This document shows positions 46,301-56,639 of a stretch of 64,000 bases of DNA, piece after piece; position 1 is the first letter of the stretch, and each line of letters opens with the position of its first letter. The notes below the pieces were generated by a model that ran no database searches, was not told the origin of the DNA, and was given only the letters and a program-made list of their open reading frames with translations. The position numbers and the translations under genes were made by a program. Origin of the DNA: Nectonema munidae (Eukaryota > Nematomorpha > Nectonematoida > Nectonematidae); NCBI GenBank assembly GCA_030549495.1, contig JAUIRK010000293.1:248001-312000 (forward strand), read 5' to 3'.

Positions 46301-47750
46301 AATACTACATTTCAATGTTGTTAACATGCTTATATATGTTGTTAATTCGACATTACATTAACTTATAAATATTTAAGTCAAAACGAAAAATAATTTACTA
46401 CTCAACACAACATGACATCATGTTTGCTAAACCCTCAATTTTAGATTTTTCATCCCCTTCTTCTTCATGATCAAGATCTTTTTTGAAACACTCAACATAC
46501 GATTATTACACCAACTCCTAGTTCATAGATAATATTAGATTTGTATTCTTAAATTAAATTATTTTTAAGTTTTGTGACCTAATAATAGTTGTGCAAACTT
46601 TGTTCTCCCTACATTTCCACATACACCTTGGCCTGCTTATCTAAACACACAATAAGGGACAAGGAAGGATAGAGATTTCATTGCGACATGAAAGAGATGT
46701 TGATCAGATATCAGGAATACAGTTATGATGTCTGATTAATATTTGACTCTGAAAAGAGACATGCTTATCGCTGAGCTTTGTTTACATTGATGCAAAAAAA
46801 ACTGCATACAGTTTAGAAGTAGGTATATGAATATAATTTTATTTAAATGTTTGTTTTATCTACGAGATTATAAAAAATAGCCTACATGCTATATTTAAAT
46901 TGCTAAAAATATTTTATATTTAGACTTTGAAAATCTTCAAACTAGCGTAAAAAATTTTTGTAAATAAAGTCTTATTAATCTTCAAAGTTACCGCTTGACT
47001 CGATAGATTTAAGCCTCAAAACAAAACCAGTTCTAGGTATGTGTGCTAGTGGCATAAATATGGAAAATATTTTACTTAAAATTTAGTTTAAACACCTTAA
47101 TAAAGTATGTATCACTTGCCACTGACTATATAAAAATTTATAAGTTAAGTCAATTCTATTTCTTGGTTGAATTATTTATTGGAAATAATGAAAACCCCTA
47201 AATTAGTTTGCCTTAAAAATTTGAAAGAAAAAATTAACATAAGGAAAAATGGAACCATCATGTTTTTTTAATCGAAATATGTCAATTTATGTACCCAAAA
47301 GATGATGAATTTGTTTACTACACATCAAAAGAGAAAGGATTGGGTATTACATCTATAGATAGCTATTTAGCATGGATCATAACTATAGTTATGAAGGGAC
47401 ATCTCTCTTTCTTTCTTGCACAAACTTATACAAGACAGAAAGAAGATAGCACTACAAATAAAATAGGAAGCTTATATAATTTTCTCATGCATATACTCTG
47501 TGTGGATTTACACATTCCAAATGTTTTTACAACATTCGCAGTTAGATATGATATGAGGCTTGTTTTACGAAAGAAACGATTAGTTACTTCATCACAACGA
47601 ATGTACTAATGGCTACAAATAATAAAGGGAAGCCATATATGATTTTCTTAAGGAATTCTTTCTTATGTGAATTTAATCATCTGTTTATATTTGAGAATCT
47701 AATACAGATATGATACAAAAGGCCATTATGGAAAAATAGCACGGCATAGA
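43365..47750. other. Gene-free stretch between ATG5 and the nested hATs
   Basis: About 4.4 kb of AT-rich sequence with no supported gene. Small frames at 44294-44479 and 47289-47609 are not convincing. A pyrimidine-rich stretch with repeated TTACCCCAA lies at about 45788-45845. Confidence 0.4.
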
Positions 47751-48027
47751 ACAGATGTGGGCAAACTACAGCTCGAGTGCACATCACTGAGATTTGATGA
47801 CAAAAATTGATCAGTTTAAATTTAGAGATATTCATACTCCACGATCATTGACTGCTTTTTTTAAGTCAATAAAGTTCAAAAATAATTTTTAAGTCATCAA
47901 ATTTTTTTTATTAATCTAATATAATCTAAGGAACAAGTCTTTTTAATTGAAAAAACTTCATTATTCTCTAGGTCAAATAAATAGGTTTCTTTGGTCAAAA
48001 GTTGTTAGCCTGCTTATTACACTATAC

Positions 48028-49096
48028 CAGGAGGTGGGGAACCTGCGGTCTTTGATATAAATATTATTTTTTATAAAAACCTTGAATAGTTTTTAGGTCT
48101 GAAATTATTATACACCTGAAACTTTACACCACACTGATAGACGAAAGGAATATTAATTGTGTTCAGTGATGTCATTCCCAGAAATTGGAAGCATTTTTCT
48201 CTGAACCCAATAAATTTTAACTTAACCGGTTTTCTCCAAATGTATTCATATGAGGACACAAAATAGATTTTTTTTAATTTATGATAATTTTTTGTAACAG
48301 TGACAACGAATTTGAAAGAAGAAAATAGGATCTTTAATGAAGAATGGGACTGCAATATTTTTTAGTGAATAGGGGCGGCAAAATGTCTTGCTTGCAAAAT
48401 TCAATGCACAGCAACATTACGCTCTTCATAGAGACAATAAATATGCCAAATTAGAGGTTGAGTCTCGAAACTTGAGACTGAAAGCAAAAGCAAAGACAAT
48501 AGTTCCATTCTGTGTTACATCAAGGGAATTTGACGCAAAAAAAAGAATTCGCTCAGAACACAGTTGACAGATGAGCATTTGGAGGACCAATTAAAACTAA
48601 GAACCACTATGTTGGAGTCTGATATCAAAATGCGTTCTCAAAATAAGCAAACTCAAAGAAGTCATTAATTTGTATAAAAAGGACCAACTTACCTAAATGA
48701 AATATTTGAAAACTTCATATTCTCGATGTTTATACGCCTGTCTTTTTTTATAAGAATATTGATTGGTTGGAGATATCAAAGCACTTTCAACCGTAAGGCT
48801 ATATGCTTAATCACAGTTTTTGTGAATTTGTTTTTAGTTGGGAGCCTTGGGGATCGAACCCCAGACCTTCAACTGTTAAGCTGAGAGGTACACCCTAACA
48901 ACTTGTATAAAATTAAATCCTAATTTTAATAATTTAATAAAAGAACTTGTATAAGTTCTTTTATTAGATTATTATTATTAAATGTTGTACGAGGGGATAA
49001 AATAACTGAAAAAAATAGTAATTTGTTCAGTGCGGCCTCTGTGAGGGACGATGAATTGTAAAGTGGCCTTCATGCACAAAAAGGTTCCCCACCTCT
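48028..49096 (+). mobile_element. Inner hAT element with perfect 8-bp target duplication
   Basis: Begins CAGGAGGTGGGGAACCTGCG and ends AAAAAGGTTCCCCACCTCTG. The flanking octamers CACTATAC (48020-48027 and 49097-49104) are identical. The interior (about 48370-48670, + strand) keeps the C-terminal part of a GTF2IRD2/FAM200-like hAT transposase, ending LTDEHLEDQLKLRTTMLESD then IKMRSQNKQ and a stop, with frame changes. A tRNA-like SINE lies near its 3' end. Confidence 0.92.
48830..48905 (-). repeat. tRNA-like SINE head or tRNA relic
   Basis: On the - strand: GTTAGGGTGTACCTCTCAGC, then TCTGGGGTTCGATCCCCAAG, with GTTAGGG and CTCCCAAC pairing as an acceptor-like stem. The tRNA-like part is only about 63 nt and lacks a proper anticodon arm, so it is not a tRNA gene. 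Confidence 0.6.
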
Positions 49097-49206
49097 GCAC
49101 TATACCATGCGGCCCCTTAAAGAGGTAAATTCTTAAATGCGGCCCTTTTATGAAAAAGTTAGCACACTTCTGTTCTTTAGAACTATGAATGAGGTATAAT
49201 TTAAAG

Positions 49207-50540
49207 CAGTGGTTCCAAACTTTTTTCTTCCCAACGCCCATTTAAGTGAATTTTTTTCACCGTCCACCGATTTAAAAAGAATAAAATACTTAAGTTTTTT
49301 ATACTTAAATTTTTTTTATAAGAAAGTAAACAAATAACAAAATTATATTTTTCATAAAAAATTAAATTCAAAAAATATGAACCATGAAAAATCCACAAAA
49401 ATTCAATGGCTCTCTTGCGGCTGATGATTTTTTATTATTTTATTGAAATTACAACTTATTTTTGTAAGTTTGAGTACCTTGTCTTATCTACTTTTAATTT
49501 ATTTCTGTTTGTTTTTCAGAGCGCGGCACTGAACCCGGTTCGACCAGGTATTTCGAAGGAAATACGAAAAATAGGTTTTTAATTTCCTTCCAAAGGTGTG
49601 GATATAAAAATCGCCTTTCTACCGATAATTTTTCATATCCTGATAAAGTGAATAAAGCTTTTGATTTAATGTCATTTTGTAAGTCATCTTTCTTCCCGAA
49701 TTTTATAATTCATTACTTGGACCTCAAACTTGCAAGAATCATAACACCACTCAGGAACTTAAGCATCAATTAAGTCGTTGAACTGTTGCTCTATATCGGA
49801 TTTTAATGAATTTATGTTATCATAATACACTTATATAATATCATCAATTTTTATGTATTCTTTAAAAATAGAATTAAGATTGGGAAACTGATTAAAGTCA
49901 TGGCGGAGTAAACTTGAAGCGAATATCTCTTATTTGTTGATCAACCCACCAACAATTCCTTTAGCCTTTATTATGCATGAAGATCTTCCTTGAAGTTTGA
50001 GATTAACATCATTGAATTTTTCGAAAATATCAGCCAGACAAGCAACATCATTTTTAATTGAACATATGTTTCCTTATCCTCATCTTTAAAAAATTCTGAA
50101 ATGCTCTTATAAAGTTCAAAAATCTTTGAAGACAGTTTCCTTTCGAGAGCCATCTCACTTCTGTGTGCATTAAAAGAGAGCTATACTCGTCTTCATTTTT
50201 CCTGCAAATTTTTTTTAAAAAGCCTATCATTAAGTGAGCTTGTCTTAATTTTATTAATTGTTTTTATAACAATTTGTGAAGATTTGATGACATCGTTCCA
50301 CCGACGAGATGTTGTCTATGAATGACACAATGAGATTTTCAAATGGGCTAAAAAAAACCTTTGTAGCGATTAACCATATTGACTGTGCGCCGTCTGTTGC
50401 GCACGCTAAAATATTTTTGAATTAAATGTTTTTTCAAGAATAAAGTTTTCTACAATCTTGAAAATTGTTGAACCCTTTGTATAACTAACATAATACGTCG
50501 CGAAAAATTCCTCTAAATATATGAAATTATTACTGGCTTA
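49207..50540 (-). pseudogene. ZBED5-like hAT remnant
   Basis: The terminus CAGTGGTTCCAAACTTTTTT (49207) is the 3' end of the element as read on the - strand. Upstream on that strand lie EMALERKLSSKIFELYKSIS, EFFKDEDKETYVQLKND and ANLADIFEKFNDVNLKLQG-like readings (about 50160-49975), then LNSIFKEYIKIDDII and INSLKSDIEQQFNDLIDA-like readings. Same class as the transposase at 330-1916. Many frame breaks. The other end is not located. Confidence 0.7.
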
Positions 50541-50883
50541 TATCCAGGGTGTGTGGTGCACACCCTCATATACGCCACTAGTAAATGATATTAGAATATT
50601 AGTATATGTATTCATGCATATTTATTAAAGGTGTGTTTTTTGTATAGATAGTCGTTGAAGGACATGTATATAGAAATGAATGAAGCAGATCTGAATAAGT
50701 AGGTATGATATATGTAAATATGAGGGCAAGAATATCTATGAATGGATATACGAATTATACTTTCTAATAGTGCGACAATATTTTTCACCAAGATTAGTAG
50801 CAAACCATGTTTTGTATGTAAGTGGAAAATATTAAAATCAATAATATCAATATAAAATATTATTAAATGTATTTTGAAATGAA

Positions 50884-51023
50884 TTAATCTTTTTTTAAAT
50901 ATTTGTATTCAAATTTTTCATTTTTCTCAGTGATGTGATCTAAAGTTTTCCACTCTTTTTCCATAAATTTGACTCCAAATCCTTTATCAACAAAATTGTT
51001 GTCGTGCAGAAGTAAAGGATATC
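50884..51023 (-). CDS. TMEM70: TMEM70 last exon
   Basis: Acceptor TTTTATTTTTAG, then GYPLLLHDNNFVDKGFGVKF, MEKEW and a charged tail to a TAA stop. The phase fits the previous exon, and KGYPLLLHDNNF lines up with the conserved KGKPLFVDPxLF. The end of the protein diverges from the vertebrate form. Confidence 0.75.
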
Positions 51024-54000
51024 CTAAAAATAAAATAAAGAAATAAATAAATAAAATTCCAAAAAAATAAAATATTTGTCAAAGTTATATCGTTTTATAG
51101 GCAAAGTTTATGCATTGTGTTTATCATATAACGATTCACGTTTTCATTGTTTATTTCAATTCCAAGCATTGATTGATACAATGGTAATTTCTCTTGATTA
51201 TGCTCGCATCTCAATTGTTCATTCGCTTGCATTTATCTTTGTCCCTGATACAATCATCATAAAGATTTAATTATTATTGGAACGCGCATACGTGAATTTA
51301 TAAGACTACTTTATATTTTTTTTACAAAATTAATGAAATTTAAAAAACTAAAATATTTTAATTAAATTTTGCTTACCCTCTATAAATATAACGTGTTGAT
51401 AATATCAAATCTCATATATGTATTATGCAAAAATTTTTGTCCAATAAATAAAAAGGTAAAATATCATGTAAAAAATAATACCATAATTATTTTATTACCT
51501 GACAATTACACTTACTATTTAGGCTCAAATTTCACCATAACCGCAGACAACTACAGGGATTTTATACTGTTTCAAATCTTTTATTTTAGGTAAATTGAGA
51601 CGAAAGAGGGCTATTTAGTATAGGAATTCTAAGACCTTATACCATCCGACTTAGCAACCCTGATAATTACACCCCATGAGTAGTGATCTATCCTATATGA
51701 ATGATTTTGTTCCCTTGTTGAGCTTGAAAACGGATTCACAAACTTTGTAAACATTTTCGGCATGAAGGCCTATATATAATTTTTTAATAGCTCAGGGTCT
51801 CATTTAAAAATAAATCAGCATAAAAACTACTGTACAAAAAAATTAGCGCAATTGTTTATTTAAAAATTGTCTGAATAATACAATAAATGTCAATGGGATG
51901 GATGGATCTGCTTTGTCTAAACCAGTTTGTCTACTGCTAAGAGTTCCGAAAAAGAAAAAATGTATATCAGGTGCTTGTTATATGCATATTATATGTAAGC
52001 GTAAGGCTGAGCTAAGGTAATATCAACTGTTCTCCTATGCTATGGAACTTTTTGACAACAGTTATTTTTTTGAAACTTTTTAGAAGGATTTCAAAGCATA
52101 CTGAATATTTTTAAAAACATCTGTTATCAAACCTGAATTTGTGCTATCGTTCAACTTGACGTTTAAAATAGTCAATAGTTTTGTTGCTGAACTCAAGTGC
52201 TTCATTTCCATGTTTCTTTTTAACTTGACAAACTTTAGAAAAGTGGATGTTAACACTTCCGAACACATAACACACTTAGGTTGCTCTTACCAACAAGACG
52301 TTAATGCAGTAAAACCAAATTTCAAGTATGAGCCGCCATATTTCATCAAGAAAAATGCACATTTACATCTATAAAATCAGGCCTGAAAAGCAATAAAAAA
52401 GTAAAAATAGTTTAACTCAATCTAAAGAATAAATGTATTCTTTTAAATGTGACTTATTGGCAAAATCGCAAATGACCCAATATGGGTGCAATATGGTGCG
52501 CAAAACGATCCACTCAGTCCCCATGGAACTGCTTCACGATCCTTTACAGTTTGAAAACTACTGAGCTAGAAGGTAATGATGCAATCAAAATGACAAACAA
52601 GGTAATTTGTCTTGATAAAAACCGTGCAGTTATGATGGGATTGAGAGCTTACAATGCAAGTATAATGTCGAGTAACACTCGTGGTCTGTTCATTGGACAA
52701 AAATACTTCTATAATAAATTTTCAAAATTATAAAAAAAAGTTTGCCCCCTTCCCTCAAAATTTTGAGGATGTGCGCCTCTGTGCTATGAAAAAGAAGATA
52801 AACACTGTTTTAATAGTAAAAACAAAGCAAAGTTAAATAATACATTCTCAAAAAATAGTCACCCAAATCTTATGAATCAACTTTTTGCGTACATTTTTCA
52901 GGGGCGCACATCCTCAAAATTATTGGGGGCGAAATTTTTTTGTTGCAATTTTCAAAATTAGTGGTCTGGAAATACCACGGGAGAACAAATATTCAGGCAA
53001 TCCTTTAAAATAGAGTGTATTCAGGGGCAAGGGTATAAAATGAAGTTATAATTGTGGAAACAAAAATAAAACAAAAAATTAAGATCGCATTATTTCATTT
53101 TACTCAGCATCATTCAAAAATAGTTTAAAAGCTAAATTGATACAAGCTACAAAAAGTAAAATACCTTTTAACATTTTGCAATGATTTGCCTTTTATAATA
53201 ACTTTTAAGGAAAAAAAGTCTATCAGAAAAAGTTATAGAGCTTCAACAAAAACTAAAAATTTTTAGAGCATAACTTAAGTTTTTTGAAAACTAATTTGAC
53301 GTACCCCCCTACAGCATACTCTATGGGTGGCATGGCAGGTTGGTTGAGATGGACTCAGCACGGAAGCCTCTGGATTCGATTCCCCATCGATGCTTCGAAT
53401 TTGAACGAATTTGTTCATAGTTTGACATAGGCGGTACATCAGTGCCTTGTCAATGAAAATACACCCGCTGCACCTTACATTTTACTTAAAATTGAAAAAT
53501 TTGCTACATAATTAACATAAGAGAGAAAGGAAACAAAATAAACTAATAAAGCAATTTTCACTATTTTAAAATGGAACCGTCTGTTCTCAGAATAATTTCA
53601 AAATAATAGGAGGCATAAAGAATTAGAGTTTATTTAATATTTTCAAGTTTTTATAAGCAGCAAAAGCCAACATTTAAGTAGCTATATAAGTAGCCCTTAA
53701 AATTAAAAAATTATTTAAATTAACGGTCGACAGACATTTCGCCTCATAGGCTATTGGTTTCATTCATCTTTGCTTATTGTGTAAAATTATTAAAAAATTT
53801 TATATTATTGTTTATTTTATCTCTATTAAATTATTTCAAATTAATCATTTTATCTCTTAATTGTCCATGAGACAAAATGTCTTATGAAAATAACTGGGCG
53901 AATTGTCAATGAAACAAAATGTCTTTTGAAAATAATGGGGCGAATTTTCCATGGGACGAACTGTCTTATGAAAATAATGGGGCGAAATGTTCGAGGACCA

Positions 54001-56627
54001 AATTAACATAAATCAAAGTATACGAGAAAAGAAAATCATGGCGTTTTTTTTGAATATTTCTGTCTACAAATAAAATTCTGACAGCTGTCACAAATAGATT
54101 AAGTACATTTTTAACAACTTAAACATTTTGTTTCGATATTATATTTTTACTATAATAATCAACAAATTTTCTTTAAAAAAGTGATTTGATTATGTACAGT
54201 GTTACTTATAAAATTTAACAATCGAACATTATAAAAAATATCTCTGCTCAAATATTAAGCAAATAGAGTATTCTTGCTTTTAAACCGAATAGCTAGTCAA
54301 AATATTCATTCCCAAATAGCTATTAAAAAAATTTCTTGACTTGAAAAAATTAAAGTTTTCAAATGTTACAAAATGTAAAAAACGTAGTGATAAAGATTAA
54401 ATGACCTTTGTTGAAAAAAAATCTTAGCGCGCGTCTAACAATATTCATTGACATAAAATTATAACGATTGAAAACTATTTTAATTTAAATCTAAATGCAA
54501 ATTAGATAAAAGCAGTGGTGTAACCAGAAAAAAAGTTGATAGGCGGGGGGGGGGGGGGGGCACAATTTAAAAACAAAAAACGTGAGCAACATTTTATATA
54601 CTTTCTTGATCCTTTCATTGGAGAAATTTTCAAAAACTTATATCGCATAAGTTGCATGGGGGCAACACGCGATACATAGGAGTGTGGGCACGGCCCCTCA
54701 TGCCCCAGCCTAGCTACGTCACTGGAGAGAAGAGAGCTGAATGAGATAGGAGAGCTTAACAAGAGAAGAGGGCTTGAATGCTTGAGTGAATGATTGAGTT
54801 TTAGCAAAGAAAGCGGAAGAGAAAAACAGAGGAGAGAGAAAGAGAAATAGAATCACTGTGACAGAAGATGAGAAAATCTAGTGGATCATCAACATGTGTT
54901 TGCTCAAAAATACTACGAGACACTGTGATAAAAATTGCTTACTTATTGTGTGCATATTGAAGCAATGGATTATTATTATATAGCTCTCACACATCGTCTG
55001 TAAAATATGTTCGATAAGAATAAGAGCAGCTTGGCATGATGTTTGATTGATTCGAAAGTCTGCATTCCTTCTATGCGATCATACATGTTTTATAAACAAG
55101 CAGCAACTCTTACTTAGAGAAAATTATTGGGGGGGGGGGGGGAGGGGCGAAGGTCATTTTCGCCCCCCCCCGGATGTGCGCCCCTGACATTTTTTGAAAA
55201 AAGACATAAAATAAGATTCTTTAGAATGGGAACATATTTATAAGTTGGAAAGACGGGAGAAAATTCAAAAGTCAGGAGGGTACTAGCTCCTGTTTCTCAT
55301 GCTAACTACATTATTTTTTGACACATACTTTTTTGCCTTTAAACTTAATTGGAGTAAAAAGAAATACATCTTAGGACCTTAGAAATTCGCCATATCCAAT
55401 TTCACACTGCATATAATATCATTACCTTTAATCTTCATTGTAGTAAGAGCATCAAACTGCAATTGAATATCGTTTTTAGTAAATTTTAGCTCCTTTTGGA
55501 AAAAAGGGATAAATTTTGATGTGTAGGAAGTAAAGATCTGACTTTGTGGATTGTAATAAAGCTTTTTGACATATCTATAATGAAAACAAATATGAGTAAT
55601 ACATTCTTGCGTGAAAGAAACTAAAATATCAACATTAATCCTAAAGGACCCAAGAAATGAAAATATCTGCTTTAAATATATAAAATTCTATTGAAAAAGC
55701 TGCCGATTATTGATCATAATTCTTGTTCTCGCATTTATAGAGATAATGAAGGGTTAATTAGGTGACGTAATCGAAACAAATATTGAAAATCACAATATTA
55801 ACATGAAATCAACTATATAAAACTTATAATGGAAAAAATAGGTTTTTATTTTGTTTTTAAAAGTTTTATACCTATGTTTACATCATTATTTTTTGTCAAT
55901 ATCAAGTCTCCTAATATTACATATCACTTATCAAAAAAGTCAAATTGATGTAGAATCAAAACATTAAATTGCCTATTTAACCTTGCAAAGGTTTAAATAT
56001 TAAAAAAATTTCAACATTTTTTTTAATTTTATTTTTAGAATCTTTGGCCACATGATAAGCATTAGGAAGATAAATACATAATCAAAATACTACTCCATCC
56101 AATATCATTCCTATATTATTAAAAAATAGGTTGAACTTTACAGTCAATGTTTTAGAAACAATTTTATATGTTAAACGACTCCTTGATAGAAAATTTTTAG
56201 GTAGTTATATGCTATCTATGTTCTACTTTGATTCGAAAGTATTTTAGTTCATAAAGTTGCACTACCTTTTAGATAAGTGATGAAAAGCTATAGTAGTGCC
56301 AAAGGTAATGAAGAGGAAAATTAATGTACAAGGAAGAATAAGGAAGGAAGGAAGTTGTGTGACAATCTTGGTGAAGTAGATAGGCGAAAGAAGAGCTCCG
56401 CCTATGGAAGTAGAAATAGACGCATATTTAATTACTGAAAGAACTTTCGAAAGAGTCCCAACATAGACTAATTCTCCAAGTAATGTTGAATCGTTTGCTC
56501 GCTTAGAGGCTGCTGCTGACGTGCACAAGGAGACGAACATTTTTTCATAATTTGGCGCCAACTTTAGTAGGAGAGAAAATGTTTGTTTGAAAGATTTTAG
56601 AGGTGATGTCGAAATTTGTAACACTTC
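50884..56627 (-). CDS. TMEM70: TMEM70-like mitochondrial protein, three exons, 5' end open
   Basis: TMEM70 is an inner-membrane factor for assembly of the ATP-synthase c-ring. Exons (- strand): about 56627 (or ATG at 56543) to 56266, 55574-55426, and 51023-50884. Junctions keep frame (phase 2, then phase 1). Matching signatures: GELVYVGTLSKVLSVIKYAS (human [20 protein letters not shown]), two hydrophobic helices separated by a short loop, HHLSKR-YVKKLYYNPQSQIF, DALTTMKIKGYPLLL, then an acidic-basic tail to the stop. The first in-frame ATG is at 56543; the open frame above it (SPLKSFKQTFSLLLKLAP) looks like a mitochondrial presequence, so an upstream first exon probably exists. The apparent start at 56624 is GTG. 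Intron 2 is 4.4 kb of nested repeats. Confidence 0.85.
52470..52781 (+). pseudogene. hAT scrap ending in a CAGAGGCGCACATC-type terminus
   Basis: The right end GAGGATGTGCGCCTCTG (to 52781) matches the terminus of the element that begins at 52899. Just inside, the + strand reads GAIWCAKRSTQSPWNCFTIL, which loosely resembles the TRWxAxxxA region of zf-MYM1-like hATs. No left end found. Confidence 0.4.
53154..53697 (+). repeat. Dispersed 0.5-kb repeat, copy 2, with tRNA-like core
   Basis: Inverted copy of 34357-34867. Contains SINE family A at about 53320-53490 (GGCATGGCAGGTTGGTTGAG, GGATTCGATTCC, then GGCGGTACATCAGTGCCTTG and CAATGAAAATACACCCGCTG). Confidence 0.85.
53860..53990. repeat. Short tandem repeat of about 55 bp
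   Basis: Three units share GAxAAAATGTCTTxTGAAAAT followed by AAxxGGGCGAATTxTCxATG (about 53870, 53910 and 53950). Likely part of the composite element. Confidence 0.6.
54513..54720. mobile_element. hAT-like MITE nested in the 2.3-kb element
   Basis: Begins CAGTGGTGTAACCAG and ends CTAGCTACGTCACTG, a known style of hAT terminus (CAGTGGCGTAGC). It contains a G tract (about 54544-54560). Flanks GATAAAAG and GAGAGAAG agree at 6 of 8 positions. Confidence 0.7.
55426..55574 (-). CDS. TMEM70: TMEM70 middle exon
   Basis: Acceptor TTTTCATTATAG, then YVKKLYYNPQSQIFTSYTSK, KELKFTKNDIQLQFDALTTM, KIK, donor GTAATG in phase 1. Aligns with the matrix-side region of TMEM70. Confidence 0.85.
56266..56627 (-). 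CDS. TMEM70: TMEM70 exon with both membrane helices
   Basis: Contains LLGELVYVGTLSKVLSVIKY, ASISTSIGGALLSP and LPCTLIFLFITFGTTIAFHH. Donor AAAAG|GTAGTG in phase 2. The upstream edge may be an acceptor (TTTATCTATTTTTGAAG) at about 56627. Confidence 0.82.
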
Positions 56628-56639
56628 AAAAATAGATAA

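Larger units (their letters stand above)
47753..49174. mobile_element. Outer hAT element, split by an inner hAT
   Basis: The left end CAGATGTGGGCAAACTACAG and the right end in reverse complement CAGAAGTGTGCTAACTTTTT are hAT-type inverted repeats, and the typical GCGGCCC words precede the right end. The flanking octamers are not identical, so it is old. Another hAT occupies 48028-49096 inside it. Confidence 0.7.
52899..55186. mobile_element. 2.3-kb hAT-like element with perfect 8-bp target duplication
   Basis: Begins CAGGGGCGCACATCCTCAAA and ends GGATGTGCGCCCCTG. The flanking octamers ACATTTTT (52891-52898 and 55187-55194) are identical. Its first 130 bp match the MITE at 35767-36076. It holds a dispersed repeat (53154-53697) and another MITE (54513-54720). 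No transposase is recognisable, so it is a composite non-autonomous element. Inside TMEM70 intron 2. Confidence 0.92.

Noticed and set aside
47289-47609. 106-codon + strand frame
   Set aside because: Starts with TTG, no recognisable motif, and part of it is a loose duplicate of the sequence after 47610; not supported as a gene.
48830-48905. A functional tRNA gene on the - strand
   Set aside because: Only about 63 nt, no proper anticodon arm, sits inside a hAT element.
52080-52374. Overlapping frames on both strands near 52100-52370
   Set aside because: Neither reading resembles a known protein; likely old repeat sequence in TMEM70 intron 2.
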